Shown: positions 1 to 10,600 of the stretch, piece by piece
Layout of the letters: each line of letters starts with the position of its first letter
Numbering within the stretch: the stretch's first letter is position 1
DNA from: Siphonodentalium dalli
Lineage: Eukaryota; Mollusca; Scaphopoda; Gadilida; Siphonodentaliidae
NCBI GenBank assembly: GCA_032622095.1
Contig: CP136066.1
Span: 149,261,559-149,325,558 of the forward strand
Direction of reading: 5' to 3'
Length of the DNA stretch: 64,000 bases
Program-made: the position numbers and the translations under genes
The notes under the pieces: model-generated
What the model was told of the DNA's origin: nothing
Database searches by the model: none
The model's input: the letters and a program-made list of their open reading frames with translations, nothing else

Positions 1-690
1 TCGGCCAATATGACGTCATTGGTGGGCGGCCCGCCCTCAAATATAGTCATAGAAACACCCCCACCCTTACCGCGGGTGGTTCTACCCGAGCGGGTGAAAA
101 TGGGGTCCGGGGTGGGGTGGGGTGTTTCTATGGGGAGCATTTGGGATGTGCCACCCACCGTTCTCGTAAATGGTCCATACCCCATTTCACCCCCTCGGGG
201 TGGTATCTCCGGGTGAGGGTGTTTCTAGGGGGTAGTTGGAGTGGGCTACCCACTCTGCTGACGTCAAATTGACCGAAATCCTTACCGTTCTCGAAAATGG
301 TCCATACCCCATTTTCACCTCCTGGGTGGTTCCCCCAGCGTTCAGGGGTGGGCTGTTTCTATGGGACATTTGAGCGGGCCATCCATCCATGCCGTCAATT
401 GGCCGAAATCCTTACCAGTCTCGAAAATGGTCCATATCCCACGTTCACCCCCTCGGTGGTACCCCCCCCCCCCGAATGTGAGGGGTGGGGTGTTTCTATG
501 GGTTATTTGGGGCGAGCCACCCACCCATATTATCAAATTGGCCGAAATCCTTACAGTTCTCCAAAATAGTCCATACTCCACCCCCTCAGGGTGGCCGTTA
601 CCCTCCCCCGGGTGAAGGCTGGGGTGTCTCTGATGGGTATTTGGTCGGGCCACCAACCCATGCGTCAAATTGACCGAAAGAGACCTTTTT
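1..690. repeat. GC-rich tandem satellite array, ~120-140 bp units
   Basis: Degenerate units recur about every 120-140 bp. Each carries a box like GGGGTGTTTCTATGGG, then a CCACCCA box, then ATTGACCGAAATCCTTAC, then TCGAAAATGGTCCATACCCC (seen near 290, 421 and, weaker, 559). The composition is GC-rich with homopolymer G and C runs, unlike the AT-rich surroundings. The array probably starts before the window. The open frames here on both strands are by-products of the repeat and show no protein family. A related array lies inverted at 40240-40640. Confidence 0.8.
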
Positions 691-1730
691 GTGAATAAGG
701 AATCAGTTTCAAAAGTCATGTTCGTGTCTAACGTGTCAATCTGATTAGTCCGATCCCGCCATGCTCTCAGCCGCCAAATCGACATCCAAACGAGCGAATT
801 GCAAACAGACATATATAGCAAGAAATCATCCATCACACTGGCACATATTTTGTTAGAATTTATCTCATAAGTACCGACATCGCCTCCCCGAACTCCACCA
901 AGACTCTCCTGTATCTACATTGAGTGACAAACGCCCGCGCATAAACGCCTCCCCCAATTCAAAATAAACACTCCCATATTCACGAAGAAACAACATCAAT
1001 ATTGGGCGAAAAATATCGGCCGAATAATTAAACCCAAAAAAATAGGTTTTAGTCAAACCTGGGGTAGGGTGGTTTAACTTTGAATTTTTTTCAAAGTATA
1101 TTTAAAGGTGTATGTTCGAGGCGAGACGTATGGTACATATACATCATATATACCTAAGCTTATACTGATGATTATATAGCCAATTCACCACAAACAATTA
1201 GTAATATTACCATAACTTTATCACGTTAATAAAACCTAGTTTCAACTTAAACTGAGTTTATCACAACACTTGGTTTAAGTACGATAAAACCCAGTTTTAC
1301 TCCCATAAACTACTATGCAGATTATCTACCTAAAAGAAGTTCTATTATAATGTGCGGGAGAACGGGCTGGATTCTGCATCTCTTATTCATATTACAAGAC
1401 AGCAAGTTGCTGAAAAAGCTCTCTATGTATTAATTTGATGCGCGTGCATATATGTGGCCAACCCAGTAAGCTCGCAATGGGGATATTTAAATCATAATAT
1501 GTTCAAGCAACAAAAAACAATTCAATTGACATAACTGATGTTGCAGGATTAACTTTTGTCATTCTGTAGAATGCAAGGAAACACGACTCATTGTATTGCA
1601 TTCACGGCCTCTGTATTTTGTTTAAAGATAATTGTGCCAAGCATGTCAAGATCGCGCAAAGCCCGTCTTTGCAATGCGAAAATGTTCTCTGGATTCATAT
1701 TGACTAAACTGCATAGGGTTTTGATTTAAT
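691..1730. other. AT-rich stretch without recognised gene
   Basis: I see no recognisable coding segment, RNA gene or clear repeat here. The stretch ends where the LINE endonuclease remnant begins. Confidence 0.5.
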
Positions 1731-2995
1731 CATTGGGGCTCTTTATTTCCCTCATGAAGGTTCTGTACATTATGACAATGATTTTTTCAACCCATTAGCA
1801 GAAGACATTCTTTCTATTAAGTGTGAGTATGATAGTCCACTTATTTTACTTGGATATTTTAATTCCAGAACGGAAACATTAGATGATTTTGACACAGATA
1901 TTGATGATTCTCATTTTACAGCTGGCGATGCCAACAATTTCAGTTTACAGAATGTTGAGGGTGGAATGAAGCATGCACTGGTTTCACAGGAGTTAACTCC
2001 ACTAGATCCAATAGGGATAAACATATTAACAATAATGTTAGAAAACTGATAAGCTTGTACAAAGCTCGTGAAAGAAGTGTTCTAAATGGTCGTGTTGGCT
2101 CTGGTGGAGTAAAAGTGGAAACCTCTAAATGCTGTAGCACAATTGATTACATAATTGTTGTGCCTGAATTATTGTCATCCATTTGTGACTTTTACTTTGA
2201 TAAATACCTGATGCTCACAGAAGTGTATGTGTATGCTTAAGAAAACTTGACTCATCTGACAATAGTGCTTGCAATGTCTCTAACCTCGATGATTCATACG
2301 AACATGCTGAGAACTCTGCTTTCCCTGTTTATGTACATTGAAGTCTAAATGGTGTCATGAATTCTATGAAGTACATGTATATCAGAGTAATTTTAATTAT
2401 GAAGACATCTCTCTGAAATCTGAATTAAAAGTTGAAATTGAAAATAGAATTACACAGGTTACTATGAACAATCTTACCAGTAAATTAAATGAGTTATTCC
2501 TAACCCCTGCTAAGCAGCTGGGAGTAGCAAAATTACCTACTTTGAATGTGAGAATATCCTTCATCACAGTAGGTTGCACCCTGGTTCAATAAATCATGTA
2601 GAAAACAAAGAAAAGTCCCGATTGCAAAAAAAAAACATAATCTGTACCAAGTAAAGCTGAATGAAAGAAAGTCGCTAACGAGTGCACACCGAGAAGAGAA
2701 CAAACAAAAATCAACATAAAACACCATTCTTCCCTTTCAAACATGAAAAAAGATAATCCAAGAGAATATTGGATTTTTTTTAATTGTCATGTATATACTA
2801 GTAATCCCGCAGATAAGATTACTGCGAATGCATTTGAAAGTCATTTAAAAAATCTTTCTAAAAAATGCTAATGATGTTGAAGAAATTATTGTATCATTCA
2901 TAGTAGAAGAAATTAAGAATTCAATAAGCAAAATGAAAAACAACCAAGCAAGTGGCATTTATAATGTTGTTGCAGAGTATTTTAAGAATTGACCA
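1731..2995 (+). mobile_element. Dead non-LTR retrotransposon: APE endonuclease to start of RT
   Basis: A decayed LINE coding region read in several frames. At 1731-2048 the translation holds LYFPHEGS and, near 1840, LILLGYFNSRT. That is the APE-endonuclease core strand, whose usual GDFN reads GYFN, so the catalytic aspartate is lost. At about 2025-2240 follow INNN.RKLISLYKAR, VLNGR and STIDYIIVVPELL, the end of the endonuclease fold. The linker motif PWFNKSCRKQRK lies at about 2578-2613, then a KDNPREYW-like block (2745-2775), then EEIKNSISKMKNNQASGIYN at about 2908-2970, the entry to the reverse transcriptase. Homology stops near 2995, before the catalytic palm. Frameshifts and stops make it inactive. 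The order of blocks is that of a CR1/RTE-like APE LINE; the exact clade is not determined. Confidence 0.8.
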
Positions 2996-3454
2996 GAACC
3001 AGTCCACTCATTGGTAGTTGAGCTGTAAGCGCCGCTATACGCTTTGATGAATCACTAACACAATTAAGCATTCTATTTAAATTTATCTTTATTGAAGTTT
3101 TCAAATCATCAGAGTTTTGAAACTCGAACAGTTTGTCTGAACAGAATGATTTTAAAAGGCTTTTTTGAAAAATTCTTTCCACCAACTTATAAATGAGCGA
3201 ATGAAGTTTAGTTTGTAATGCAATTGAAGGTCATGCCTATGGCTATATGCACCAGGATTACTGTGTGTACAAACTGAATGTGTTGGAAACTGAAATGTGC
3301 CAGGTTCATTTCTGCAAGTTAACGTTTCTTTAAAGCATTAGCCGTCAATAAAATTTAATCACAATATATCAATGACATTATTGAGACTAGTTGATGAGTT
3401 CTAATCCTATTACCGAGTATACTCGTGCATAGGCTTTAAAATGAAATGTCAATT
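2996..3454. other. No recognised gene
   Basis: A 67-codon open frame on the minus strand (2982-3185) is hydrophilic and lysine/serine-rich but matches no family I recognise. It abuts the break of the upstream LINE and may be part of another inserted element. Nothing else is visible. Confidence 0.4.
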
Positions 3455-3790
3455 CTAGATGTGTGAAATTGAGGGGAGGGGTTGTCCGCTGGGTCCGGCC
3501 ATTTGTGGGACCGTCTCCTGTAGTGCTCGGCAGCGTGTGTGCGGCGGGTGGATGGGTGTGGGTCGTTGATGGGTGCATGGTCCACTCGTGTGCTCTGTGT
3601 GCGACGTGGACAGCGCGGTGATTGTGATGGGAATGGGTTGACGACTCGAATCATATTCATTATAGTTGCTGCGTTGTTTGCATCGTTCGTGGGAAGGGGT
3701 GTGGGTGTGTTTTGTGCTCATCCGTGGCTTGGGTTCGTTCGGTTGTTGCATGTGTTCTGTTGGGTGTAGTGGGGCGTGGGGCATGATTTG
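3455..3790. other. Strongly G+T-rich, strand-asymmetric block
   Basis: The plus strand is dominated by G and T, with many GTGTG and GGGTG words and GC content above the flanks. A 109-codon minus-strand frame (3455-3784) is rich in P, T, H, S and R only because of this skew. No domain is visible. Such skew is common in untranslated parts of retroelements, which is an inference here. Confidence 0.6.
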
Positions 3791-5034
3791 GTGTGTAGCA
3801 CCCCTTTAATCATCAGTATAACATATCTCCGTTCTTTCAGTGTGATATTACTCATCTAAGATGAACATGTGTTATCGTTTCTTTGAAATTACATGCAGTC
3901 GCTCTTTCCGTATGAAAATAGTGGTATTTGCTTTGTGTTGAACAAAATTGTTTCTTTGTCATTTTGCGCTGTTTATTATACACTCGTTTGTTAGTTGCAA
4001 TCTCATGCCCATGGGGGGTCGTAGATTTGAGTAAATCAATCTATCACTCGAAAACAAAGAAAGAAAGATAATTGCTATTAAAAAATTAATTTAAAAAAAA
4101 AAATCCTATTTGCAACAAAAATTGGCCCCTACCATTTGGCATTTGACAATTGATCTCCATCGGGCTAACGCCCGTAGAGATCATATTCCACCAGTACAAA
4201 ACATGGGAACATTTTGATGTGCTGACCCGTTACAACAGGGAACTTTATAACATTTAACACACAAGGCAGGGCAAAAGAAAATGAAAAGTGGCTACAAAAA
4301 TTATGCAATTGGCAACGACATTTTAGAATTAATGATACATTTAGAACACGATTTACCATGAAAACAGTGAAAAACGCCACTTATCCATAAAAATATTGAC
4401 AATTGTATCTAACGAACTTATGTAATCGAACCCGTATTTTCCGATAATAAAAAGAGTTTTGCCAAAATGGATGGTACGACATTTTAGAAGCTCACATACG
4501 TTATGCTCCCCCAGTATGGTATGTGACATTTGTTATGCGTTACTCGGTTTTATGCTTTTAATCTGTCTTCAGATGTGGAAATCACTCGCTGCGTTCATAA
4601 TGTCCCATCTTTTTACTAGTAAATAGGTATTGGTTCATGACTATGTCGTCCTAGTCAAGATGTGTCAGAATAGTTGTGATATCAACAGAGAAGTTAATAT
4701 CTTTGTGGACCCTTTTTCAAAAACATTATGGAGTGAAGCCTGGCCCCATTCATGGTGGACGAGGACAGTGGTCCATTTCCGAGTGATAAAATAAAAATCA
4801 CAACACGAGTTAAAATAATCATGCTTTGTCAACGTGTTGTCGCAATGTTATGCCACATTATTCGGAATGGTTATTTGTGACACGTTTGATTGTCACGATG
4901 GATTACACGGGAATATAAGTGCGTTTGTATGAAATAGGAGGACCGATAATTCAATACAATAAGACTTAGATCGTAAAGAAGTACAATCAGTTCAGATATA
5001 CATGTTTACATATATGGTAGCGTTTCGGTATGAA
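3791..5034. other. No gene recognised; holds a dispersed repeat at 4160-4260
   Basis: The stretch is AT-rich. The segment from about 4160 (CCGTAGAGATCATATTCCAC, then ACCAGTACAAAAC and GGGAAC) recurs in the same orientation near 62708-62790. A 71-codon minus-strand frame (4165-4380) overlaps the repeat and is unlikely to be a gene. Confidence 0.5.
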
Positions 5035-6115
5035 TTAGTTAGTAGGGACGAACAAATTACATGTATGTCGCAGGCGGCCTATATAAGATATATTATCACA
5101 TAAACTATCTGATTTCCTTTCTTCTAGATTTGAAATTATATACTTATATATCTCAGTAAATTGGTATACGCTGGAATCATTTGGAGTTGATCCGGATTGT
5201 AAAATACTAAGGAGATTATTATCCCTTAGGTATAAGGAGAGGCTGTTATAGATACTTTTTCTCAAAGACTTTAAAAATACAACTGAGAAATGCGACTGGA
5301 CATTAGATCAGAGGTTCATTAGAGGAATATATGTTTTTAATTGTATTTTTATTTTTTGTGAATATTGATGACAGGTCCACTGTGGTTGCGTTTTTCATGT
5401 ATGAGAGACAATTCTTCATTCATAGAAGTAAAAGTTGCGTTGTCGTAATTCCAAAGTGTCTTGAAATTAATCTCGTATTCTAGGGGTTCAAATCGAAGTT
5501 CAGTACAGCTGGGCATTGGTATCTTACTAGATTCGGAACGAGTGTATCATGAACATCCGAGCTATGAATAAATTCCTTTTTGTTTGTAATGAAGGTATCA
5601 GTCAATGTTGAGGAAGATTCCGTGAAATGGAGTGGTACCTCAATCAATCTCTGCATCCCTTTAAATTTACAAATATCCTTAATTTCGTTTGTACATGGAG
5701 GAAGCTGGTTACAGTTCAGATCACCGGTTATGGTAATATGAAAATTGAGAGAGGTTGCCCACTCGATGGATGTTTCTCTATTGCCCCACCCATTACAGGG
5801 GGATTGGGAGGCCTATATGATGTTCGAATTAATGTTTTATATCTTTCGGTGTTAACTTCAATCCAAACACTTTCCAGATTGGGTATTTCTAGGTCGAAGC
5901 TTCTCATATATGGAAGGGTGTTTTTAATGTACATGACGACTCCACGTCCAGCGGTTTCGGTCACATCCTTCGGGTCAGTGAAAGCCGGCAATACTGACTG
6001 CTTCATCATCAATATTACTGGACAGCCAGGTTTCAGTGAAAGTCAACACATGATAGGCAAACGATTCGGTGCGAATCAGGTCAATTTTATATCTTAAACT
6101 TTGAATATTCGTGTG
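5035..6115 (-). mobile_element. Dead CR1/L2-like LINE: endonuclease plus internally deleted RT
   Basis: On the minus strand, from about 6115 downward, the translation shows an IQSLRYKID start and TETWL (near 6035). After a frameshift come RGVVMYIKNTLPY and LEIPNLESVWIEV (5830-5940), a YRPPN motif, then in another frame ITGDLNCNQLPP (about 5720-5700), which keeps the GD.N core. TESSSTLTDTFITNK and KTLWNYDNATF (about 5460) follow. At 5265-5035 an RT fragment reads NSLSLYLRDNNLLSILQSG, then DSSVYQFTEIYKYI, as in the RT block before the first catalytic aspartate. Most of the linker and the start of RT are missing, and the RT palm with YADD is absent. Several stops and frame changes make it inactive. 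Confidence 0.82.
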
Positions 6116-7081
6116 CATTATTTAAAAAAAATTAATTATCTGATTGTGTTGAAATATTCTTCGATCCTGGATGAGGGTCGACATCGGATGCAATTAGCAA
6201 TAAATTAATATTGTTTCCGCTAGAGAAAATGTAATTCTATGGTGCTTAATATCAGTGCATGTTTGGTCAAAGATCGAAGAGCCCGATAGTGGCTGCACGC
6301 CGCCTGCTTCTATGCCCTGAAACTTACATATACATACTACATGTCTTCGATTATACTAATGCTATTGGGGATATCAACCCAACAAACTCCTAGAAAATAT
6401 CACAGACTTAAATTTATAGATGAAACGATTATTAGCTTCTTAATGCATTCTAATTCAATTAAACGGGATCGGTTACATACTTCGGAAGTTACCAGAACCC
6501 TGTTCGAGTGGCCGAACCACATGGACAGTATATTATCAGGGGGACTACAAACATTCTGGATATAATGGCGCTAAAAAACTTTCTTTAAGGAAATAATCTC
6601 GTTGCAATACGTATATACCCATTGCTTGTACATTTTCCTTCGATGCCCCCCATATATATTGTGCTCCAAAAAGGGAATCGCAAAAACAGTGAAATAAAAT
6701 TCACATCCATGTGGTAATAGATTTATTTTTTTCCAGATATATATTTGTGTTTCACCAAATAAATTAGGTTGTTCTAGAAATTAGCTAGTTGCTTGACTTC
6801 AGGTGATGTCTTTCTCAGATTTGTTTTTCTTTTGCAAGTTTATGTTTTGTGTTTGTGGGTGCGTGCATGTGTATGTGAGTTAAAGTGGAATGTTTGTATG
6901 TTTATCTACCCAAGATATAAAGACTAAGGCTTGAAATTGGGCGGTCTGGTTAGTACAATGTTTAAATGACAAAGGCTGTTGTAAAATCAGAAGGGCCATT
7001 TGGTACTCAGTAAGCATAATAAGACTAATCAACAGAAAGTTTTGTGTGTGATTTGCTACCACTCTGACATTCGACACTAAC
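6116..7081. other. Non-coding; lower part probably intron of PAN-CTLD copy 1
   Basis: No gene is recognised. The part at about 6920-7040 (with AGGCTTGAAATTGGGCGGTC) resembles 56245-56345 beside the second CTLD copy, so the duplication probably included flanking intron sequence. I looked on the minus strand for the CTLD carboxyl-half exon (a YICE-type ending, as at 52202) and did not find it. Confidence 0.5.
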
Positions 7082-7246
7082 CTGGATATACAGTACGACT
7101 AATCAACCAATCAAACATCTCTTGGTTCTTGACTTCAAACAGGTGTCCTCGTTCACATTCACACAAGATCTTGCTCTGACGCCATGTTTGTGTATCATTT
7201 ATCCCAATTCTGTACCACACGTCAAAGTGGCTGTTGTAAGTGTAGT
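7082..7246 (-). CDS. Middle exon of PAN-CTLD gene, copy 1 (CTLD amino half)
   Basis: A 165-bp exon reading 7246 to 7082. An AG acceptor (CATTAAAG, weak pyrimidine tract) precedes it and the donor CAG/GTTAGT follows it at 7081. It enters and leaves in phase 1, so it is a symmetric 1-1 exon. The translation contains DYTYNSHFDVWYRIG, TWRQSKILCECERGH and NQEMFDWLI. The W-x-x-(S/A)-x-x-x-C pattern and the later W-L-I fit helix 1, helix 2 and the first disulphide cysteine of a C-type-lectin-like domain. Joined to the exon at 12077-12344 the frame is kept, giving a protein with signal peptide, PAN-like segment and CTLD. The carboxyl-half exon is not visible below 7081, so it either lies beyond the window or has been lost. 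The same-length exon at 57181-57345 is closely similar while the adjacent introns are not, which suggests selection on the coding sequence. The family call is by eye. Confidence 0.72.
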
Positions 7247-7717
7247 CTTTAATGACATTCAAGTTACAAGCGAAATAACCGGATTGGACTTGTTAGATGC
7301 ATAATCGTACAACTTCATAATATCGACATTCACACTTTTGCTGCTACATATGTACGTTTTACGCCCACCTGTTGCTAATATCAGGTCAGGCACATCTTGA
7401 ATTCGACTATTATAGTTATATTAATTATAATAGTTGAATATGGATATTTCCTTTTTATGAATTTGATAAAAGAGGGATAATCCAAACTCATATTTCACAA
7501 TAGATATTCAAAAATCAGTGCCCCACGAAATCGGTACCATGTTTGTTTTTGTGGTGAAATAACATGGCTTGATCCATGCGAATGATTAATCTTCATGGCA
7601 CATGATCTCCAGTCAATTACCATTAAATCGGTATACATATTGTAATGCAGGGGCGATTTAGTCGCTTGTTAATGACATCTAGAAAGTGATGATATGCCCC
7701 CCAGTTGGCCTCAGTCT
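7247..7717. other. Intron of PAN-CTLD copy 1, proximal part
   Basis: No coding signal is seen. The intron between the exons at 7246 and 12077 is about 4.8 kb and is filled largely with transposon-derived sequence. Confidence 0.45.
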
Positions 7718-7974
7718 AGACATGATGTAACATGACGGAAGCACATGACCTACTTTCGCAGTGGGGTCCGCCCACGCATGTTATGAGGTCACTTGCATGA
7801 CCTATTTGTTCTGCCGTACCCCAGTTGGGGTCCGCCCACGTGCATGGCCTAATTTATCTGCAGTCCACCAGTGGGGGACGAATTAGCATAATTTGAGATC
7901 ACTCCCTATGGACGATGTATTATCTACATGTATATCACGTGATGATCTCGCTGAACGATGGGCAGCTTCCGCCA

Positions 7975-8340
7975 TGAATTTTAAAGGGACACAATACACT
8001 CAGTTTTTGAATATTAAAGGGATACAATGCGCTAGCAATGTGTGAATGTCAAAGAGTGTAATGTTATGTATACTAGGCGATGACATCGATGAACGATGGG
8101 TAGCTTCTGCCTTGAATATTAAAGGGAGACAATACTCTCGCGATTAAAAGAGACGACACTCTCAGTGTGTGAATATTAAAGGGACACGAGGTACTCAGTG
8201 TGAATGTTAAGATGATGTGATACAATCTCGGCGCGTGCATGTTAAAGTGACACGACGCAATCTCGGTGTGTGAATATTAAAGGGACACAATGCACTCTAA
8301 AGGGACACACGGCACTCGCAGTGGGTGTAAGTTAAAAGGA
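7975..8340 (+). repeat. Short tandem units AAAGGGACACAATGC inside the left foldback arm
   Basis: Degenerate units of about 35-50 bp contain TTAAAGGGACACAA, CACTC and GTGTGTGAATATTAAA. They repeat about eight to nine times. They are absent from the right arm, so they expanded after, or independently of, the inverted arms. Confidence 0.7.
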
Positions 8341-8599
8341 CACAGAAAAAAATTCGAACTAAAATTTCAACAAAAAAAAAAAAATATCAAACTTTCAAAA
8401 CTTATTTTTTTTTCAAATATGAATTTTTTTTTTTAAACTTCAAAATTTCAAAAATAAAAAAAAAAAAAATCTAAATTTCTAAAAAACTTCAAATTTTTTC
8501 AAAAATAAAACAAAAAAACTAATTTTTGATGCATTATAAAAACAATTATGTTTAAATCTTCAAATTGTTCACGAATTAAGATTCCTCCGCCTCTTCTGG

Positions 8600-8860
8600 C
8601 ACGCTCTCTCCTTTCTCAAAAGTTACAGACAATTGATAGATTCAGACGATGATTAAATTTCAATAAACTTCATCAAAATGTTATTCTAAAGATGATCAAA
8701 TAATGAAAGAAGAGAGCGTGCCGGAAGAAGAGGCGGAGGAAAAAGCTCAACCAGAATGTATCGACACAGATTTTGAACGCTTTCTCAAAAGTTACGACGA
8801 TTGATAGATTCAGATAATGATTAAATTTCAATAAATTTCATCAAAATGTTATTCTCGTCT
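8600..8860. repeat. Direct and inverted repeats in the foldback centre
   Basis: The ~75-bp segment starting CTTTCTCAAAAGTTAC appears at about 8612 and again at about 8781 in direct orientation. Between them CCTCCGCCTCTTCTGGCACG (8583) pairs with CGTGCCGGAAGAAGAGGCGG (8719) in inverted orientation. The centre is therefore itself a smaller fold-back. Confidence 0.75.
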
Positions 8861-9408
8861 TTATTATATATTCATATTGGGGCGGGAGTTAAGATGGATG
8901 AGATAAGAGCCCGAAAATTTGAAATTTCAAAATTGGTAAATTTTATCTTAATTCGTGAAAAAATTGAAGATTTAAACATAATTTTTTTTATAATGCATCA
9001 AAAATTTGAAGATGACATTTTTTTTTATTATTCCGGAGTTTTTTGGGGTTTTTTTATTTTGGACAAATTTAGAAGTTTTTGGAAATTTATATTTTTTGTT
9101 TTTTATTTTTGAAATTTTTGAAGTTTAAAATTTTTTTTTTTTAAATTCATGGCGGAAGCTGCCCATCGTTCAGCGAGGTCATCACGTGATATACATGTAG
9201 ATAATACATCGTTCATAGGGAGTGACCTCAAATTATACTAATTCGTCCCCCCCACTGGTGTACCGCAGAGAAATTAGGCCATGCACGTAGGCGGACCCCA
9301 ACTGGGGTACTGCAGAACAAATAGGTCATGCACGTGATCTCATAACATGAGTGGGCGGTCCCCCACCGAGAAAGTAGGTCATGTACTTCCGTCATGTTAC
9401 ATCATGTC

Positions 9409-10032
9409 TTGTCTATATAATTAGGATACAAATTACTTAGTGCCTCGTCTGAAAAAACGGCGGTCATATCTGACGCCATATTGTCTGGTGTCCACACGGC
9501 CACTTTTTATGTTAAAATTGCTTAAAAGTTGAGGGACATAACTGAAGAAAATTAGTAGAGTGAAGGAAAGTCCTGTGGTACAGGGATACACTAGGCTATC
9601 AGTTTACGGACAGATAGCAAACTTTCGAAGTTTTGGGGGAGGAGTCAAACAACCTCTTCTCATCGGAACATGCTGCAGAAATCAGCTTCGTAAGTTGGGT
9701 TTCTATGTTTAGTATATACCTAATAATAACCATAGTGAATTACAAGGACGTTAGAATAAAAAGTATCTTTAACATTTTGAGGGTTTGTCAAATGACCCCT
9801 TCTTATCTGAAAATTCTGCAAAAAAAAAGCACTTCTAAAAGTTATGTTTTTGTTATCAGTGTAGTACCCAGGTGTGATTACAGCAAATGACATGCTCATA
9901 CTCGAACGTTCGTTTAAAGTGATTTTAGAGGTTTTTGGTGGGCAACTTAAGAATTGGTTGTGTGCCTTAGCCCGTTCCCACCGACAACTCAGGCACATCA
10001 AACATCAATCATTTACATGAATGTTTAGGATC
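9409..10032. other. Intron sequence, no gene recognised
   Basis: The short open frames here (85 and 93 codons) are low-complexity shadows with no family features. Confidence 0.4.
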
Positions 10033-10600
10033 AGCTCTAGATGGGAGCTATCAAATTTTTAGAGATTTTCAATGAAAAACATGGCGCCGGCATTTATCTT
10101 AAATTTTACTATGTGCATGCCCGAGTCCTTTGGCGCACGTTACAGACCACATCCGTCGTCTAATCGCCACCAAACTTCATAGGGATCTTCGGGGTGAAAT
10201 CTAGATGGGAGCCATCGATTATTGCCGAAAAACATGGCCGCCAACAGCCATCTTGGATTTTACTCTTTGCATGACTAAATCATTTGGCATATCCTACAGG
10301 CCACATCCATCATCCGATCGTCATCAAACTTCATACAGATCGGGGTGACCTCTAGATGGGAGCCATCAATTATTTCTGAAATTAATTTTAAAACATTGCC
10401 GCCAGCAGCCATCTTGGATTTTAAATTAAAATCCATCGGCACACCTTGCAGCCCGCATATATATAAGAAATGTTTTGTAAATTTACAGGCATGGTCAGGA
10501 TCACCTCTAGATGAGAGCTATCGCATATGAACTGCGTGACTAAATACGTTGGCACATCCTACAGACCACATCCCTCGTCGGATCATCAGTAAAAGTTATG
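10033..10600 (+). repeat. Tandem array of ~155-bp units (TCTAGATGGGAGCCATC family)
   Basis: TCTAGATGGGAGC-type boxes start at 10036, 10200, 10351 and 10506, a spacing of 151-164 bp. Each unit runs through AAAACATGGCCGCCA, CAGCCATCTTGGATTTT, a ..GGCACATCCTACAGACCACATCC box, and GATC.TCA.CAAACTTCAT. Fragments of the same family occur at 11390-11480 and 61010-61090 (direct), and inverted at 15690-15790, 16085-16175 and 16795-16930. Confidence 0.82.

Larger units (their letters stand above)
7718..9408. mobile_element. Foldback-type element with long compound inverted repeats
   Basis: The left arm (7718-7980) and right arm (about 9145-9408) are inverted copies. Matching landmarks include GACATGATGTAACATGACGG (left end) with CCGTCATGTTACATCATGTC (right end), GGTCCGCCCACG-type boxes, and CATGTATATCACGTGATGA with TCATCACGTGATATACATG. 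Inner AT-rich parts also pair: ATAAAAACAATTATGTTTAA near 8536 with TTAAACATAATTTTTTTTAT near 8972. The outer arm itself has two ~90-bp subrepeats containing CCCAGTTGGGGTCCGCC. Long arms with internal subrepeats and no transposase are typical of foldback elements. A possible 5-bp target duplication GTCTA flanks the two ends. The element lies in the intron of the minus-strand CTLD gene. Confidence 0.8.

Noticed and set aside
342-836. 164-codon minus-strand ORF in the satellite
   Set aside because: The frame crosses satellite units and several overlapping frames exist on both strands; stops are depleted by GC-rich repeats.
3455-3784. 109-codon P/T/H-rich minus-strand ORF
   Set aside because: Explained by extreme G+T skew of the plus strand; the amino-acid composition is just the complement of that skew.
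5627-6097. 156-codon plus-strand ORF
   Set aside because: Antisense shadow of the LINE endonuclease remnant on the minus strand.
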